A DNA stretch of 64,000 nucleotides, from the NCBI GenBank assembly GCA_963708115.1, contig CAVPRX010000001.1:806001-870000 (forward strand). Direction: 5' to 3'. Source of the stretch: VRUE01 sp963708115. Lineage in GTDB: Bacteria; Actinomycetota; Thermoleophilia; Solirubrobacterales; 70-9. The translations under genes were made by a program, and so were the position numbers. The notes beneath the pieces are model-generated. The model saw nothing but the letters and a program-made list of their open reading frames with translations. It did no database searches and had not been told where the DNA came from. Of this stretch, positions 8,209 through 16,305 are shown one piece after another. Each line of letters opens with the position of its first letter. Position 1 is the stretch's first letter.

Positions 8209-9534
8209 ATGAATTCCGCTAGGCGCATCGCACAGGTCCTGGTCGCGGCCGCCGCATTCGGATCATCGGCCCTCGCACCTGCGGTGAGCGCCGCTCCGGG
8301 GCCCGGCGCCGTCGATCACCGTCCCGACGGCGAAGGGTCGGCAGTCCGGAGCACTCACACCGAAGCGACTCCCGGTCGCGTGTTCGGAGCGATCAACGGG
8401 CCCCGGGGAACCGCCCTGGTTCTGCAGCCGGGCCGGAGCGGCGTCGCGGTGGCTCGCTACCTCCCGGACGGACGCCTCGACCGAAGCTTCGGAAGGAACG
8501 GGATCGCGCTCGACCCACGGACGAGCTTCTACCTGGAAGGGCACCTGACCTCCGGTCCCGGAGGGACCATCGTCGCCTCCTCGAGTGAGGCGATCACCCG
8601 GTTCACCGCCGGTGGGAGGGTCGACAGGAGCTACGCGCATAAAGGCGAGATCCTGCGCGACCATTCGGGTACGAACATCGGCCTGGCCACCAACCTCGTA
8701 CTCCGGAACGGGGCGACCATCGTCGTCAGCCCTCGCCTCACCGTCGACACGCCGCTCGGAATCGTCGCCGTCCGCTACGGGCCGGACGGTCGGATCGACC
8801 GACGCTACGGGAAGGACGGCCGGGCGTTCGCTCCGGTGTGGAACGACTACGAACCGGCCGCGGCGGTCGCGATGCAGGCAGGCGGAGTGCTCGTGCTCAG
8901 TCCCGGCGAAGAAGACGGCGAACTCTTCCTGACGCGATTGACCCCCAACGGCAGGGTCGACCGGAGCTTTGGATCCGACGGCCTAGCCGCCGGCCGCGGT
9001 TTCAGGGGTTGGCCGGTCGGGATGGTGCGGCAACCCGGCGGAGCGATCCTCGTCGCCACCTCGGACAACCGGTTCTTGCGGTTCGGACCGAAGGGAGAAC
9101 GCGACTGGGGCTTCGGTACCCGCGGCGTGATCGTCGGCCCGGCGCCGCAGACGACGCTTCACTCCCTGGTCCAGGCCCCCGACGGGGACCTGATCGCGGC
9201 CGGCGCCGCCGCCACCGAAGACGGCGCCCCCCGAGGGCCGACGGCTCTTGCAATCGAGCGTCTGACTGCTGCGGGATCGGCGGACCCGACCTTCAACGCC
9301 GGCGCCGGCTACGTCATCACCAGCCTCGGGCCGGAATTACGGGCCGGTGTCCGCGCCGCCGTCGTGCTTCCCGGAGGGGGATTGTTCCTGGCGGGTCAGG
9401 TAGCCGATCCCAAACGGCCGTTCGGCGCCAAGGTCGTTCTGGGCGGACTCGAAGCCGACGGCACGCCGGCCGCCGGCTTCGGTGCCGAAGGCTTCGTTGT
9501 GATCGACTCAGTCTCCCCGTCGGGCCATCCGTGA
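8209..9534 (+). CDS. Secreted delta-60 repeat (beta-propeller-like) protein
   Basis: 441 residues from ATG at 8209. A signal peptide (MNSARRIAQVLVAAAAFGSS ... AVSAAPG) is followed by at least six repeats of the type PDGRLDRSFGRNGIA, TAGGRVDRSYAHKGEI, PDGRIDRRYGKDGRAF, PNGRVDRSFGSDGLA, AAGSADPTFNAGAGY and ADGTPAAGFGAEGF. This is the delta-60 motif, which forms propeller-like blades in secreted bacterial proteins. No enzyme domain is visible. It begins about 100 bp after the IS element and is followed by another secreted propeller gene, so the two may work together outside the cell. The earlier ATG at 8149 would put 20 residues before the signal peptide and is less likely. Confidence 0.75.
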   Translation: MNSARRIAQVLVAAAAFGSSALAPAVSAAPGPGAVDHRPDGEGSAVRSTHTEATPGRVFGAINGPRGTALVLQPGRSGVAVARYLPDGRLDRSFGRNGIALDPRTSFYLEGHLTSGPGGTIVASSSEAITRFTAGGRVDRSYAHKGEILRDHSGTNIGLATNLVLRNGATIVVSPRLTVDTPLGIVAVRYGPDGRIDRRYGKDGRAFAPVWNDYEPAAAVAMQAGGVLVLSPGEEDGELFLTRLTPNGRVDRSFGSDGLAAGRGFRGWPVGMVRQPGGAILVATSDNRFLRFGPKGERDWGFGTRGVIVGPAPQTTLHSLVQAPDGDLIAAGAAATEDGAPRGPTALAIERLTAAGSADPTFNAGAGYVITSLGPELRAGVRAAVVLPGGGLFLAGQVADPKRPFGAKVVLGGLEADGTPAAGFGAEGFVVIDSVSPSGHP

Positions 9535-9716
9535 ACCAACCGTTTACACGGCGGAGTTGCACCGTCGGCCGCGCGCAGCAGGAGGTCCCAGCGATTCGCC
9601 TTTCGGGCAATGGCGCGCACGACCTTGATCCCACCGGCCGCCGCCCCCATCGAAGTAGCAACACTCCGACCCTGCCGACATCCCTGCGCCACCCTCTCTG
9701 CCCGATCGCTGCGACG

Positions 9717-10706
9717 ATGCTGCTGGCGGCGGTTCTCCTCGTAACCCCCCGCCTGGCGGAGGCAGCAGCCTCGACGCGAATCGTCACCCGGGCAAATGCC
9801 CGCGAGATAGTCGCGGTGCGACCGCAGGGCGGTCGGCCGCAGACGCTGGTCCACCTGCACCGCGGAGCCGTCCTGGGCACCGCGGTCTCGCGCGGCGGTG
9901 TTCTCGCCTTCGCCTCCCGCACCTTCCATGAAGTCGACCGCGAGCATGTCTGGACCGACCGGATCTGGGTTCTACGCGTCGGTGGGCGGCCAAGGATCGT
10001 GAAGACGATCATCAGCCAGGGCGGAGTTCGCGGCTACAGGTCGACCGATTCAATCGCGATCTCGCCGGACGGGCGCACCCTGCTCGTAGCGCGACGCCGG
10101 GGAGATGTCTTCACGATCGCGACCGATGGCTCCGACTACCGGGCGGTGCGACCCGCCCTCTATGACTTCGGGGTCGGCTCAGGACGGAATTCCTCCGGGC
10201 CGGAGTTCACTCCCGACGGCAAGCGGATCATCGGCGTCTTCTACCCACCGAACGCAGGCGAGGGCGAGATCGGCGGTATCGGAACGGTCGCGCCGGAGGG
10301 GGGTCCCGTCCACTTCATCCGCCGCGGGCCGTTCGCCAACGGCGTCGGTCACTTTTTCGGCCCCACGGTCTCCCCTGATGGGAGGTTCATCGCCTTCGCG
10401 GCCGCGGGGCGCTCGGGGGCGTCGATCACGGTGATGAATCGCGACGGCAGCGGTGCCCACCGACTGCGAGAGTCGATCCTCTCCGGTTGGAGCATCGACA
10501 ATCCCTCCTTCTCACCCTCGGGCAGGTCCCTTACCTTCGTCGGCGAGCACTACGGCATGGGCAACGTGATCATCGGCCGCACTCCTTCGGCCGTCTTCAC
10601 GATTCGACGTGACGGCAGTCGCCTGCGGATCGCCCAGACCGAAAAGGCCCGTCTCTTCAGCCGAGACCCAGCCTGGGTACGATGGCAGCGCGAGGGGAGC
10701 GGCTGA
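9717..10706 (+). CDS. Secreted TolB-like/WD40-like (PD40) beta-propeller protein
   Basis: 329 residues from ATG 9717, starting with a short hydrophobic signal (MLLAAVLLVTPRLAEAAAST). PD40-type blade motifs recur: IAISPDGRTLLVARRRGDVF, FTPDGKRIIGVFY, VSPDGRFIAFAAAGR, NRDGSGAHRLRES, FSPSGRSLTFVGEHYG and RRDGSRLRIAQ. A GTG at 9531 overlapping the previous stop (GTGA) is in frame and would give translational coupling, but the extra 62 residues do not look like protein. It may be an extracytoplasmic sensor or binding protein; no enzymatic motif is seen. Confidence 0.72.
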   Translation: MLLAAVLLVTPRLAEAAASTRIVTRANAREIVAVRPQGGRPQTLVHLHRGAVLGTAVSRGGVLAFASRTFHEVDREHVWTDRIWVLRVGGRPRIVKTIISQGGVRGYRSTDSIAISPDGRTLLVARRRGDVFTIATDGSDYRAVRPALYDFGVGSGRNSSGPEFTPDGKRIIGVFYPPNAGEGEIGGIGTVAPEGGPVHFIRRGPFANGVGHFFGPTVSPDGRFIAFAAAGRSGASITVMNRDGSGAHRLRESILSGWSIDNPSFSPSGRSLTFVGEHYGMGNVIIGRTPSAVFTIRRDGSRLRIAQTEKARLFSRDPAWVRWQREGSG

Positions 10707-11031
10707 CGCCGGACTTCCCGGCCCCTAGATCGCTCGCCGACCTAAAGGCCCATCCGCAGGCCGTTGTTGGTCGCGAGGACAGGTGCCACCTCATGGTCCA
10801 CCTTTCGCCCCCGCCCGTACGGCAGAGTCCGCGACTTCATCTACGCCAAGAGCGACCCCACCTACTGCGAGCCAGGGCGATCGGAATGACCGGCCTGAAG
10901 GGGCCCGTGGCGAAGGGTCGATTCGTGATCCGGCGGCCCGACTCGGCTCAGGCACGACCTAGCGATCCGTCGCGCTAACCTAGCCGAAGGGGTCGTGCGG
11001 AGATGATGGGATGAGGTTCCGGGATGCCACT
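10707..11031. other. Intergenic with possible gene debris
   Basis: About 325 bp between the propeller gene and island repeat 5. One plus-strand frame (around 10,815-10,890) reads GRVRDFIYAKSDPTYCEPG and looks like a fragment of a real protein, without a start or family I recognise. Nothing else is supportable. Confidence 0.3.
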
Positions 11032-11190
11032 CGCGACCTTCGGGTTCCTACACGGGCAGTCCGCTTATGAGCCCGGGCCTTGAGATCGGCTGGACTACGT
11101 GGAGCTAGGTTTCAGGCGGAATTCGCGAAATCGAGCTACGTGGGGATCGGCTGGGATCTGTGGGGCTTCTTGCCCCATTTCTTGCCCCAG
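11032..11190 (-). repeat. Dispersed island repeat, copy 5
   Basis: CGCGACCTTCGGGTT (continuing further into the tRNA T-arm side than copies 2 and 3), the 18-base insertion cctacacgggcagtccgc, TTATGAGCCCG, then the minus-strand tail LGQEMGQEAPQIPADP. It lies just beyond the HicBA operon end. Confidence 0.65.
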
Positions 11191-11255
11191 CGATCTCGGC
11201 GATCCGTGCCTCGATGCCTTCCGACTGCCTCGGGGCCTGGCAATCGGCAAACCGC

Positions 11256-11486
11256 CTACTTCAACAGGCGTAGGAATTCGTCGCGGTCGATCCCGGCATC
11301 CGCGAGAATGCCGCTCAGCGTCCCGCGCTTGAGATCCTTGGCGTGCACCGCAACCGTGATGACGTTCCGGTTGTCGGGGTGGGTGAAGTGGTGGTGGCTG
11401 CCCTTGGAGCGGGCGAGCTTCCAACCTTTCTTTTCGAGAACCCGGACGAGCTGTCTGGGACGGACCGACGGAAGTCGCCCGCTCAC
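11256..11486 (-). CDS. hicA: HicA-type mRNA interferase toxin
   Basis: 76 residues with the HicA/YcfA double-stranded-RNA-binding-like fold: RQLVRVLEKKGWKLARSKGSHHHFTHP, where the His in GSHHHF is the conserved catalytic histidine, then VAVHAKDLKRGTLSGILADAGI. The start overlaps the hicB stop by 4 bases. Antitoxin-first order (hicB then hicA) is seen here, whereas toxin-first is more common in Enterobacteria; both orders are known. Confidence 0.9.
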   Translation of the reverse strand: MSGRLPSVRPRQLVRVLEKKGWKLARSKGSHHHFTHPDNRNVITVAVHAKDLKRGTLSGILADAGIDRDEFLRLLK

Positions 11487-11710
11487 GCGGCGACGGTGAT
11501 CCGCTCGATCTGCGCCGGCAGGGGCAGCGGACGCCCCTCCCCCTCCAGCACTTCGAGGTATCCCTCAATCGCATCCTTGGCCATCTCCAGAGCTTCCTCG
11601 CGGGTCTCGCCCTGGGTATGGCAGCCTGGCAACGCCGGCACGGACACGCTGAAACCGCCCTCTTCCTCGGGCAGGAGAACTACCTCGAACTCGTGGGACT
11701 TGGTAGCCAT
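11483..11710 (-). CDS. hicB: HicB-type antitoxin
   Basis: 75 residues from ATG 11710 with AGGAGAG just upstream. The partial RNase H-like HicB fold is clear: EVVLLPEEEGGFSVSVPALPGCHTQGETREEALEMAKDAIEGYLEVLEGEG. It has no added DNA-binding domain, so autoregulation would need another factor. Forms a toxin-antitoxin operon with the overlapping hicA gene; such modules often stabilise mobile islands. Confidence 0.9.
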   Translation of the reverse strand: MATKSHEFEVVLLPEEEGGFSVSVPALPGCHTQGETREEALEMAKDAIEGYLEVLEGEGRPLPLPAQIERITVAA

Positions 11711-11798
11711 GCGCTCTCCTAGCTTACGCGGCTTTCCCGGCGGGGCCAAGAAAGCCTCGGCCGCGCAAAGACATGGCGCAGCATCCTCGGCCCACGGC

Positions 11799-12406
11799 TC
11801 AGGCTACCGTCCGGGCTGCGAGCCGGATCACGTCCTCGACCTCATCGGGAGGGACGCTGAAGTCCGTTGCGATCTCGGCAACGGAGTCGCCGGCTTGAAA
11901 CCGGTCGACGAGATCCTCGACCCGAGCGCCGCCGTGGACGACGAGTGGAAGACCGAACGCAATCTTCGCGTCGACGATCACCTTGGCGTTGCCGTAGTTG
12001 GCAGCCGCACCGAGTCGGCCCAGCCATCGCCTCTGTAATGGATGCGCTTCAAGTATTCCTTGACGACGGCGGAGAACTGGCGCTGCTGGGTTCGGACGAC
12101 GACCAAATCCATCACCTCACGCTCGCCACACTTGTTGGCATAGTCAAAGAGGATCTCGGCTCCATGGGTGTAGAGGCGTTTGGAGGCGAGCGCGTGATCG
12201 ACGCCGATCTCCTTTTCCAGGAACTCTACGGCGAGCCGAGTCCGCTGCAACGGCACCCCGGCTCGCCTGAAGCTCGACAGCACGAAGGCCTCGGCAAAGC
12301 CGATGAAGGGCACCGTCGCCTCCCGGCCGTGTGGCGGAAAGCAGGTGATCAGCGGGTGCTTGGCTTCCGGCGGCCGAGCCCAGCGCTGGATGTTCGACTT
12401 GGGCAC
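11799..12406 (-). pseudogene. DUF433-domain protein, frameshifted
   Basis: Two abutting frames make one protein: 12406-11978 carries an N-terminal HTH-like half (VPKSNIQRW, GFAEAFVLSSFRRAGVPLQR, LFDYANKCGEREVMDLVVVR) and 11981-11799 carries a DUF433 tail (AFGLPLVVHGGARVEDLVDR, DFSVPPDEVEDVIRLA). The break is one missing base near 11,995, between RLPT and YGNAKVIVD. Upstream coding similarity extends through LTREKAHLEADDPRLARAIF without a start codon, so the 5' end is damaged too. DUF433 proteins are usually antitoxins of a PIN-like toxin; no toxin partner is seen here. Confidence 0.6.
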
Positions 12407-12573
12407 GTCGAGATATCCAGCGGTCTCGCGCAGTGTGAAGATCGCACGGGCAAGCCGGGGATCGTCTGCCTCGAGATGAGCCTTCTCTCGCGTGAGTCTT
12501 AATCAGAGCCTTCCTTCGTTGCCTATTTGCTGCCCCAGCAAGATGTTCAGCGCAGGCTCGCTGACCGGGCATA

Positions 12574-12729
12574 ATGGTCAACATGAAGAAGGTTGTTGTC
12601 TACATTCCGCCGCGCCGCCAAGTCGACCGAGCAGCGAAGATGCGAAGTCTGCTGCACCGAGCCAGCCCCCACGGAGGCAACGCCGCCGAGCGAGTGAAGC
12701 AAACGCGGCCACACGACTACCGGGGCTGA
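12574..12729 (+). CDS. Very small ORF, unknown
   Basis: 51 codons starting MVNMKKVVVYIPPRRQVDRA. The beginning looks protein-like, the end (HGGNAAERVKQTRPHDYRG) does not. It may be a fragment of a larger lost gene. It lies between the broken DUF433 gene and the orphan XRE gene. The sequence just before it (about 12,520-12,540) again reads LGQQIG on the minus strand, like the integrase tails. Confidence 0.2.
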   Translation: MVNMKKVVVYIPPRRQVDRAAKMRSLLHRASPHGGNAAERVKQTRPHDYRG

Positions 12730-12747
12730 ACTCGAACCAAGCAGGGC

Positions 12748-13104
12748 CTACGCGGATGAGGCCGCCACGACCGAGACATCGTCGTGGGCGATCACCCCAC
12801 ACTTCTGGGCTCGTGCCGTCACGAGCGCGGGTTTGCGACTCGCAGGCGCCACATCAAGCACGAACTCGATCCCCAGCCGCCTGACAGCATTGATGATCGT
12901 GTCGACCTCCGGGTTGTGCTCCCCGGACTCGAGCTTGACGACGCGCGGCTGAGAGACGCCCAGCTTCTTCGCCAGAGCCCTCTGGCTCAGTTTGTGCTCA
13001 GCGCGATAACGCAGCAGCGTTGCCGCGAACTCCCGCGCAGGAGCGAGCCTCTGCCACTCCGCCCGAAAGCTCGGGTCGGCGAACTGCCCCTCCACCAAGT
13101 GCAT
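12748..13104 (-). CDS. XRE-family HTH protein, HigA/antitoxin-like, no toxin partner
   Basis: 118 residues from ATG 13104 (AAGGA just upstream). The N-terminal segment ADPSFRAEWQRLAPAREFAATLLRYRAEHKLSQRALAKKLGVSQPRVVKLESGEHNPEVDTIINAVRRLGIEF is a standard XRE HTH of the kind found in HigA antitoxins. A RelE/HigB-type toxin would be expected immediately upstream, but 13105-13389 has none. Probably an orphan antitoxin or a stand-alone regulator. Confidence 0.8.
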   Translation of the reverse strand: MHLVEGQFADPSFRAEWQRLAPAREFAATLLRYRAEHKLSQRALAKKLGVSQPRVVKLESGEHNPEVDTIINAVRRLGIEFVLDVAPASRKPALVTARAQKCGVIAHDDVSVVAASSA

Positions 13105-13138
13105 CGAAGTCCTTGTTTGAACTCGCCATCCCACCTAA

Positions 13139-13156
13139 GATAATAGGTCTGTTATC
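13139..13156. promoter_or_regulatory. GATAA-N8-TTATC palindrome upstream of the orphan XRE gene
   Basis: Perfect five-base arms, 35 bp upstream of the XRE start, overlapping an AT-rich patch (aagataat) that could be a -10 element. Likely autoregulatory operator; inferred. Confidence 0.4.
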
Positions 13157-13389
13157 ACATCGTGGTGCTTTAGGCGACCGCTCGCCGCCGCAACACCAAC
13201 GAAGCGGCGGCTCCAAACGCAGAACTCAGACGACGTAAGGTCGCGGGTCGCCTGGGAGGCGGGCCGGGCTATGGCATAACCCGCCTTTGATTGTATTAGC
13301 GTTCTTAAGCGTTCAGGTTTGGGCGAACTCAGTCGGCGGAACCGAGTTCGACTCGCTGCCACACGGTGACCATGAAGGGGGAACAATCT

Positions 13390-14688
13390 GTGACTGCCGA
13401 GATCGCGGTTATGAACGAGGAGGCGATCGCCCTCGCCGCCGACAGCGCGGTGACCGGTCCGAAGATTTTCACCTCCGCCAACAAGATCTTCGCGCTCTCC
13501 AAGTATCACCCGGTTGGTGTAATGGACTTCGCCAGTGCCCAGTTTCTGAAGGTGCCCTGGGAGACGATCATCAAGCAGTACCGCCGCGAGCTTGGCGATC
13601 AGTCCTTCGCGAGTCTCGATGAGCACGCTGATCACTTCCTCGAATTCTTTGAGGGGAACGAACGGCTCTTCCCGCCCGTCGCGCAGAAACGTGCCGTTGG
13701 TCAGCTCGCCGGAAAGCTCTACGGCGCGATCCTTCAGGACGCGCTCGCGCTCTTCCAGCATGCGATGGAACAAGGTGAGGAACCAGAGGACAGCGAGGTG
13801 GTCGCCGGCATTGAAGCGATGATCGAACTCCATTTCGATCGCTGGCGGGCGGCGAAGCCGCGGGAGGGTCTTCCCAGGACGTATCGCCGCCGTCTTCGCG
13901 AGACCTATCGCGAGGAGATCGACCAGGGCCTTGCCCTTTTCTCTGAGGTGCCGATTTCCACGCGCGCCCGCCGCCGACTTCGTGAGCTTTTCTATCTCGT
14001 GCTCCTGAAGGACGAGGCCTTCGTCCGCGCACCACAACGCTCGGGCATCGTCATCGCCGGCTTCGGGCACCACGACGTCTTCCCGCGCCTACGCAAGTTC
14101 CAGTTCGAGGTCATCGCCGACGGAAGGCTCAAGTACACCGAGGGGAACCCGATGCGGATCGGCCACGAGGTCCAGTCGGCGATCGTCCCGTTCGCCCAGG
14201 ACGAGGAGGTGGTCAGCTTCCTGACCGGCGTGATGCCCCAAGTCGGGACCTTCCTCCAGCGCCGTTGGCCCTCCTGGCTCCTGCAGGTGGTCGACGAGGT
14301 CGGCGAGACACTCGGGCTGGACGAACAGGCACGGGAGAATCTCATCGAGACCTACGCGCCGCGCGCGATGGAACTGGCCGAAGGCGACTATGCCCAACAG
14401 TTGGCTGATTTCACCCACGAGAAGAACATCGAGCCGGTCCTGAAGATCGTCGCGATGCTTCCGAAGGACGAGCTCGCCGCGATGGCGGAGTCCCTCGTCA
14501 ACCTGACCTCCTTCAAGCGGCGGGTAAGCGAGGACGCGGAGACGGTGGGAGGGCCGATCGACGTCGCCGTGATCTCACGAGGGGACGGATTCATCTGGAT
14601 CAAACGAAAGCACTATTTCAAGACGGAGTTGAATCCCCATTTCGTCGCCAACTACTATCGGGATGTCGAAGATGCCGAAGAAGACTGA
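13390..14688 (+). CDS. Proteasome beta/HslV-like N-terminal-threonine hydrolase, 432 aa, new arrangement
   Basis: The protein begins M-TAEIAVMNEEAIALAADSA. Aligned with HslV and proteasome beta subunits, Thr would be residue 1, Asp falls at 17 in the AADS motif, and Lys at 31 in ANKIFAL (Lys33 in the family); DFASAQF then matches the family GFAGG region. The GTG at 13390 is preceded by AAGGGGGAA 8 bases away, so Met removal would expose Thr directly, as in HslV. The in-frame ATG 13372 and GTG 13366 have no ribosome-binding site. At 432 residues it is about twice the usual size; the extra part (residues ~60-420) includes a VIAGFGHHDVFPRLRKFQFEVIADG segment resembling later strands of the fold with a helical insertion between. 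It converges on the ubiquitin-like operon. Proteolytic activity is inferred. Confidence 0.7.
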   Translation: MTAEIAVMNEEAIALAADSAVTGPKIFTSANKIFALSKYHPVGVMDFASAQFLKVPWETIIKQYRRELGDQSFASLDEHADHFLEFFEGNERLFPPVAQKRAVGQLAGKLYGAILQDALALFQHAMEQGEEPEDSEVVAGIEAMIELHFDRWRAAKPREGLPRTYRRRLRETYREEIDQGLALFSEVPISTRARRRLRELFYLVLLKDEAFVRAPQRSGIVIAGFGHHDVFPRLRKFQFEVIADGRLKYTEGNPMRIGHEVQSAIVPFAQDEEVVSFLTGVMPQVGTFLQRRWPSWLLQVVDEVGETLGLDEQARENLIETYAPRAMELAEGDYAQQLADFTHEKNIEPVLKIVAMLPKDELAAMAESLVNLTSFKRRVSEDAETVGGPIDVAVISRGDGFIWIKRKHYFKTELNPHFVANYYRDVEDAEED

Positions 14689-14863
14689 GGGTCCCAAGAC
14701 ACAAACGGGGAACGCCGATGAGACGGGTCGCAGGTACCGCTCGATCGCCGAGATCCGGCGGGATTTCTTCCCCGATGCCCCGGCGAGTCTGTTCGAACTC
14801 GGCTCCGGCCGCCCGCGACAGGAAGTTACGCCGCACCTGACGACCAAGCCTGGAGATGATTAG
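14663..14863 (+). CDS. Small hydrophilic protein overlapping the Ntn-hydrolase gene
   Basis: 66 residues (or 63 from the ATG at 14672): MPKKTEGPKTQTGNADETGR, then YRSIAEIRRDFFPDAPASLFELG and a polar tail. It overlaps the preceding gene by 26 bp, suggesting coupling. No family recognised. A short basic linker plus one amphipathic segment could be a partner or substrate tag-like peptide for the peptidase; this is only a guess from position. Confidence 0.5.
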   Translation: MSKMPKKTEGPKTQTGNADETGRRYRSIAEIRRDFFPDAPASLFELGSGRPRQEVTPHLTTKPGDD

Positions 14864-14865
14864 TT

Positions 14866-16305
14866 TCAGTCAGGATCGCCGAGGCCTTCCTCGGCGCACG
14901 CTGGGCAGTCCTCCCGGCGCGACGGCAAGTCGTGGCGGGTCATCTCGCCGGCACGACCCTCGTACTGCCAGAAAGCGGCCCCGCGCGCACCTCCCGAGTA
15001 GCCGGTGATGAGGTCCAACACCGAATTGCAGGCCTCGGCGGCGAGGACGGCATTCATCGAGACGACTTGCGCCTCGCCGGGTGCGTCGGAGTTGGCGTCG
15101 TAGCCGGGCGGATGACGCCTCCGCTCGGCCTCGAGTAGCGCGTCGGTCAAAAACCAGCAGCGCAGGCATGGCTGTCCCGGCAGGGAGACGATCATCTGAC
15201 CATCGGCGGACACGAGCCGCTCTCCGTTTGAGCGCAGCTCGATGCCAATGTCTATCTGCGGGATCAGATGCCGGCGGCAAAAAGCGTTGATGCCCTCGCG
15301 GACGTCAAAGCGATCAACACAGGAGACGACTACATCGGCGCTCTTCAGGGCCTCAATCACCGACGCCTCGGGGAAGCGGGCCTCTACCTGCTCGACCTTG
15401 ATCTCGGGATCGATCCCCCCGGCGAGATGGCGCGCGACCTCGACCTTCTTCGTCTCATCGACGTCGGCCACGCGAGCGCCGACGAGTCGACCGAGGTTCG
15501 ACTCCTCGACAAGTTGGTCGTCGATAGGAATGAGCGTCCCGATCCCCATGTGGGCGAACTGCTGGACGACGTGCGAGCCACCACCAGAGACGCCGATGAC
15601 GGCCACGCGCGCTCGGCAGAGGGCCGCATCGGCGTGCGGTCCGATGGCCAGGGACTGGCGATCGAGCCGCGGCCTCATCGTCTGCTCCCCCGTCAGGGAG
15701 GATCCGACTGCCTGCCACGCCTCGATCCGCTCGCCCACGACCGTGACCTGGCGGAACTGGAGGTCGGCTGGACACCCGTCCTCCCAGAACGACCCGACCG
15801 CGTCCCCTTGCCCCAGAAGCATCGTCCCGATCGGGATGTTGCCCGCGAGCAGGCTCAGCCCAGGAAAGAGGCGGCGCTCCTTGTCGAAATCGTCGGGCGA
15901 GAAGGCCGGCAGCGGCGTCCCGTGAGAATGGACGAGCACCAGCGTGCAACCACTGTCCAGCGCCCGCTCGAGGGCGTCGGAGTTGAAGGAGGCGGTCCAG
16001 GCGAGCACGGAGCCCTCGACGTTCCGGGAGATCTCCTCGTCGGGTATCGGGAGCCATTCGCGGGCGAGCAGGACGACCCGATCGTCCATCCGAGATAGCC
16101 GACAGATCAGGTAGCCCGCCTCCTCTCCACGGGTGAAGTCTTCGACATGGGCGCGAACTCCAGTGAAGAGCGCGCGGTCGATGCGCAGATCGAGCGTTCG
16201 TGCGACGACTGTCTCCTCCCGGCCGGACGGAAGGAGACGGCGCACCAGGCGACCAAGCGCGCGCGGCCCGATCAACTCGACTCCACGCTGAAGCGCTCGA
16301 GCCAC
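14866..16305 (-). CDS. JAMM (JAB/MPN) peptidase fused to an E1-like ThiF/MoeB adenylating domain
   Basis: 479 residues. The JAMM motif is complete: E83, H126-S-H128, S136 and D139 in HSHGTPLPAFSPDD (spacing HxHx7SxxD). The E1-like domain has the nucleotide loop GVSGGGSH (238-245), IDDQLVEESNLGR (261-273), K286/K287, and SCVDRFDVR (328-336). Two CxxC pairs (C380/C383, C467/C470) should bind zinc. In prokaryotic ubiquitin-like systems the JAMM part trims the ubiquitin-like protein or removes conjugates and the E1 part adenylates its C-terminus. The start is GTG 16305, inside the E2-like gene's end; a TTG overlapping that gene's TGA is an alternative. Confidence 0.88.
   Translation of the reverse strand: MARALQRGVELIGPRALGRLVRRLLPSGREETVVARTLDLRIDRALFTGVRAHVEDFTRGEEAGYLICRLSRMDDRVVLLAREWLPIPDEEISRNVEGSVLAWTASFNSDALERALDSGCTLVLVHSHGTPLPAFSPDDFDKERRLFPGLSLLAGNIPIGTMLLGQGDAVGSFWEDGCPADLQFRQVTVVGERIEAWQAVGSSLTGEQTMRPRLDRQSLAIGPHADAALCRARVAVIGVSGGGSHVVQQFAHMGIGTLIPIDDQLVEESNLGRLVGARVADVDETKKVEVARHLAGGIDPEIKVEQVEARFPEASVIEALKSADVVVSCVDRFDVREGINAFCRRHLIPQIDIGIELRSNGERLVSADGQMIVSLPGQPCLRCWFLTDALLEAERRRHPPGYDANSDAPGEAQVVSMNAVLAAEACNSVLDLITGYSGGARGAAFWQYEGRAGEMTRHDLPSRREDCPACAEEGLGDPD

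Noticed and set aside
10682..10978. 98-residue plus-strand ORF after the PD40 propeller gene
   Set aside because: It starts in the last codons of that gene, is Pro/Arg/His-rich and has no family pattern; another frame gives a better but fragmentary match.
12144..12584. 146-residue minus-strand ORF upstream of the DUF433 frame
   Set aside because: Arg/Ala-rich translation without motif; it is the shifted frame of the broken DUF433 gene.
13366..13389. Earlier start codons (GTG 13366, ATG 13372) for the Ntn-hydrolase-like gene
   Set aside because: Neither has a ribosome-binding site, while GTG 13390 has AAGGGGGAA at the right distance and puts Thr next to Met.
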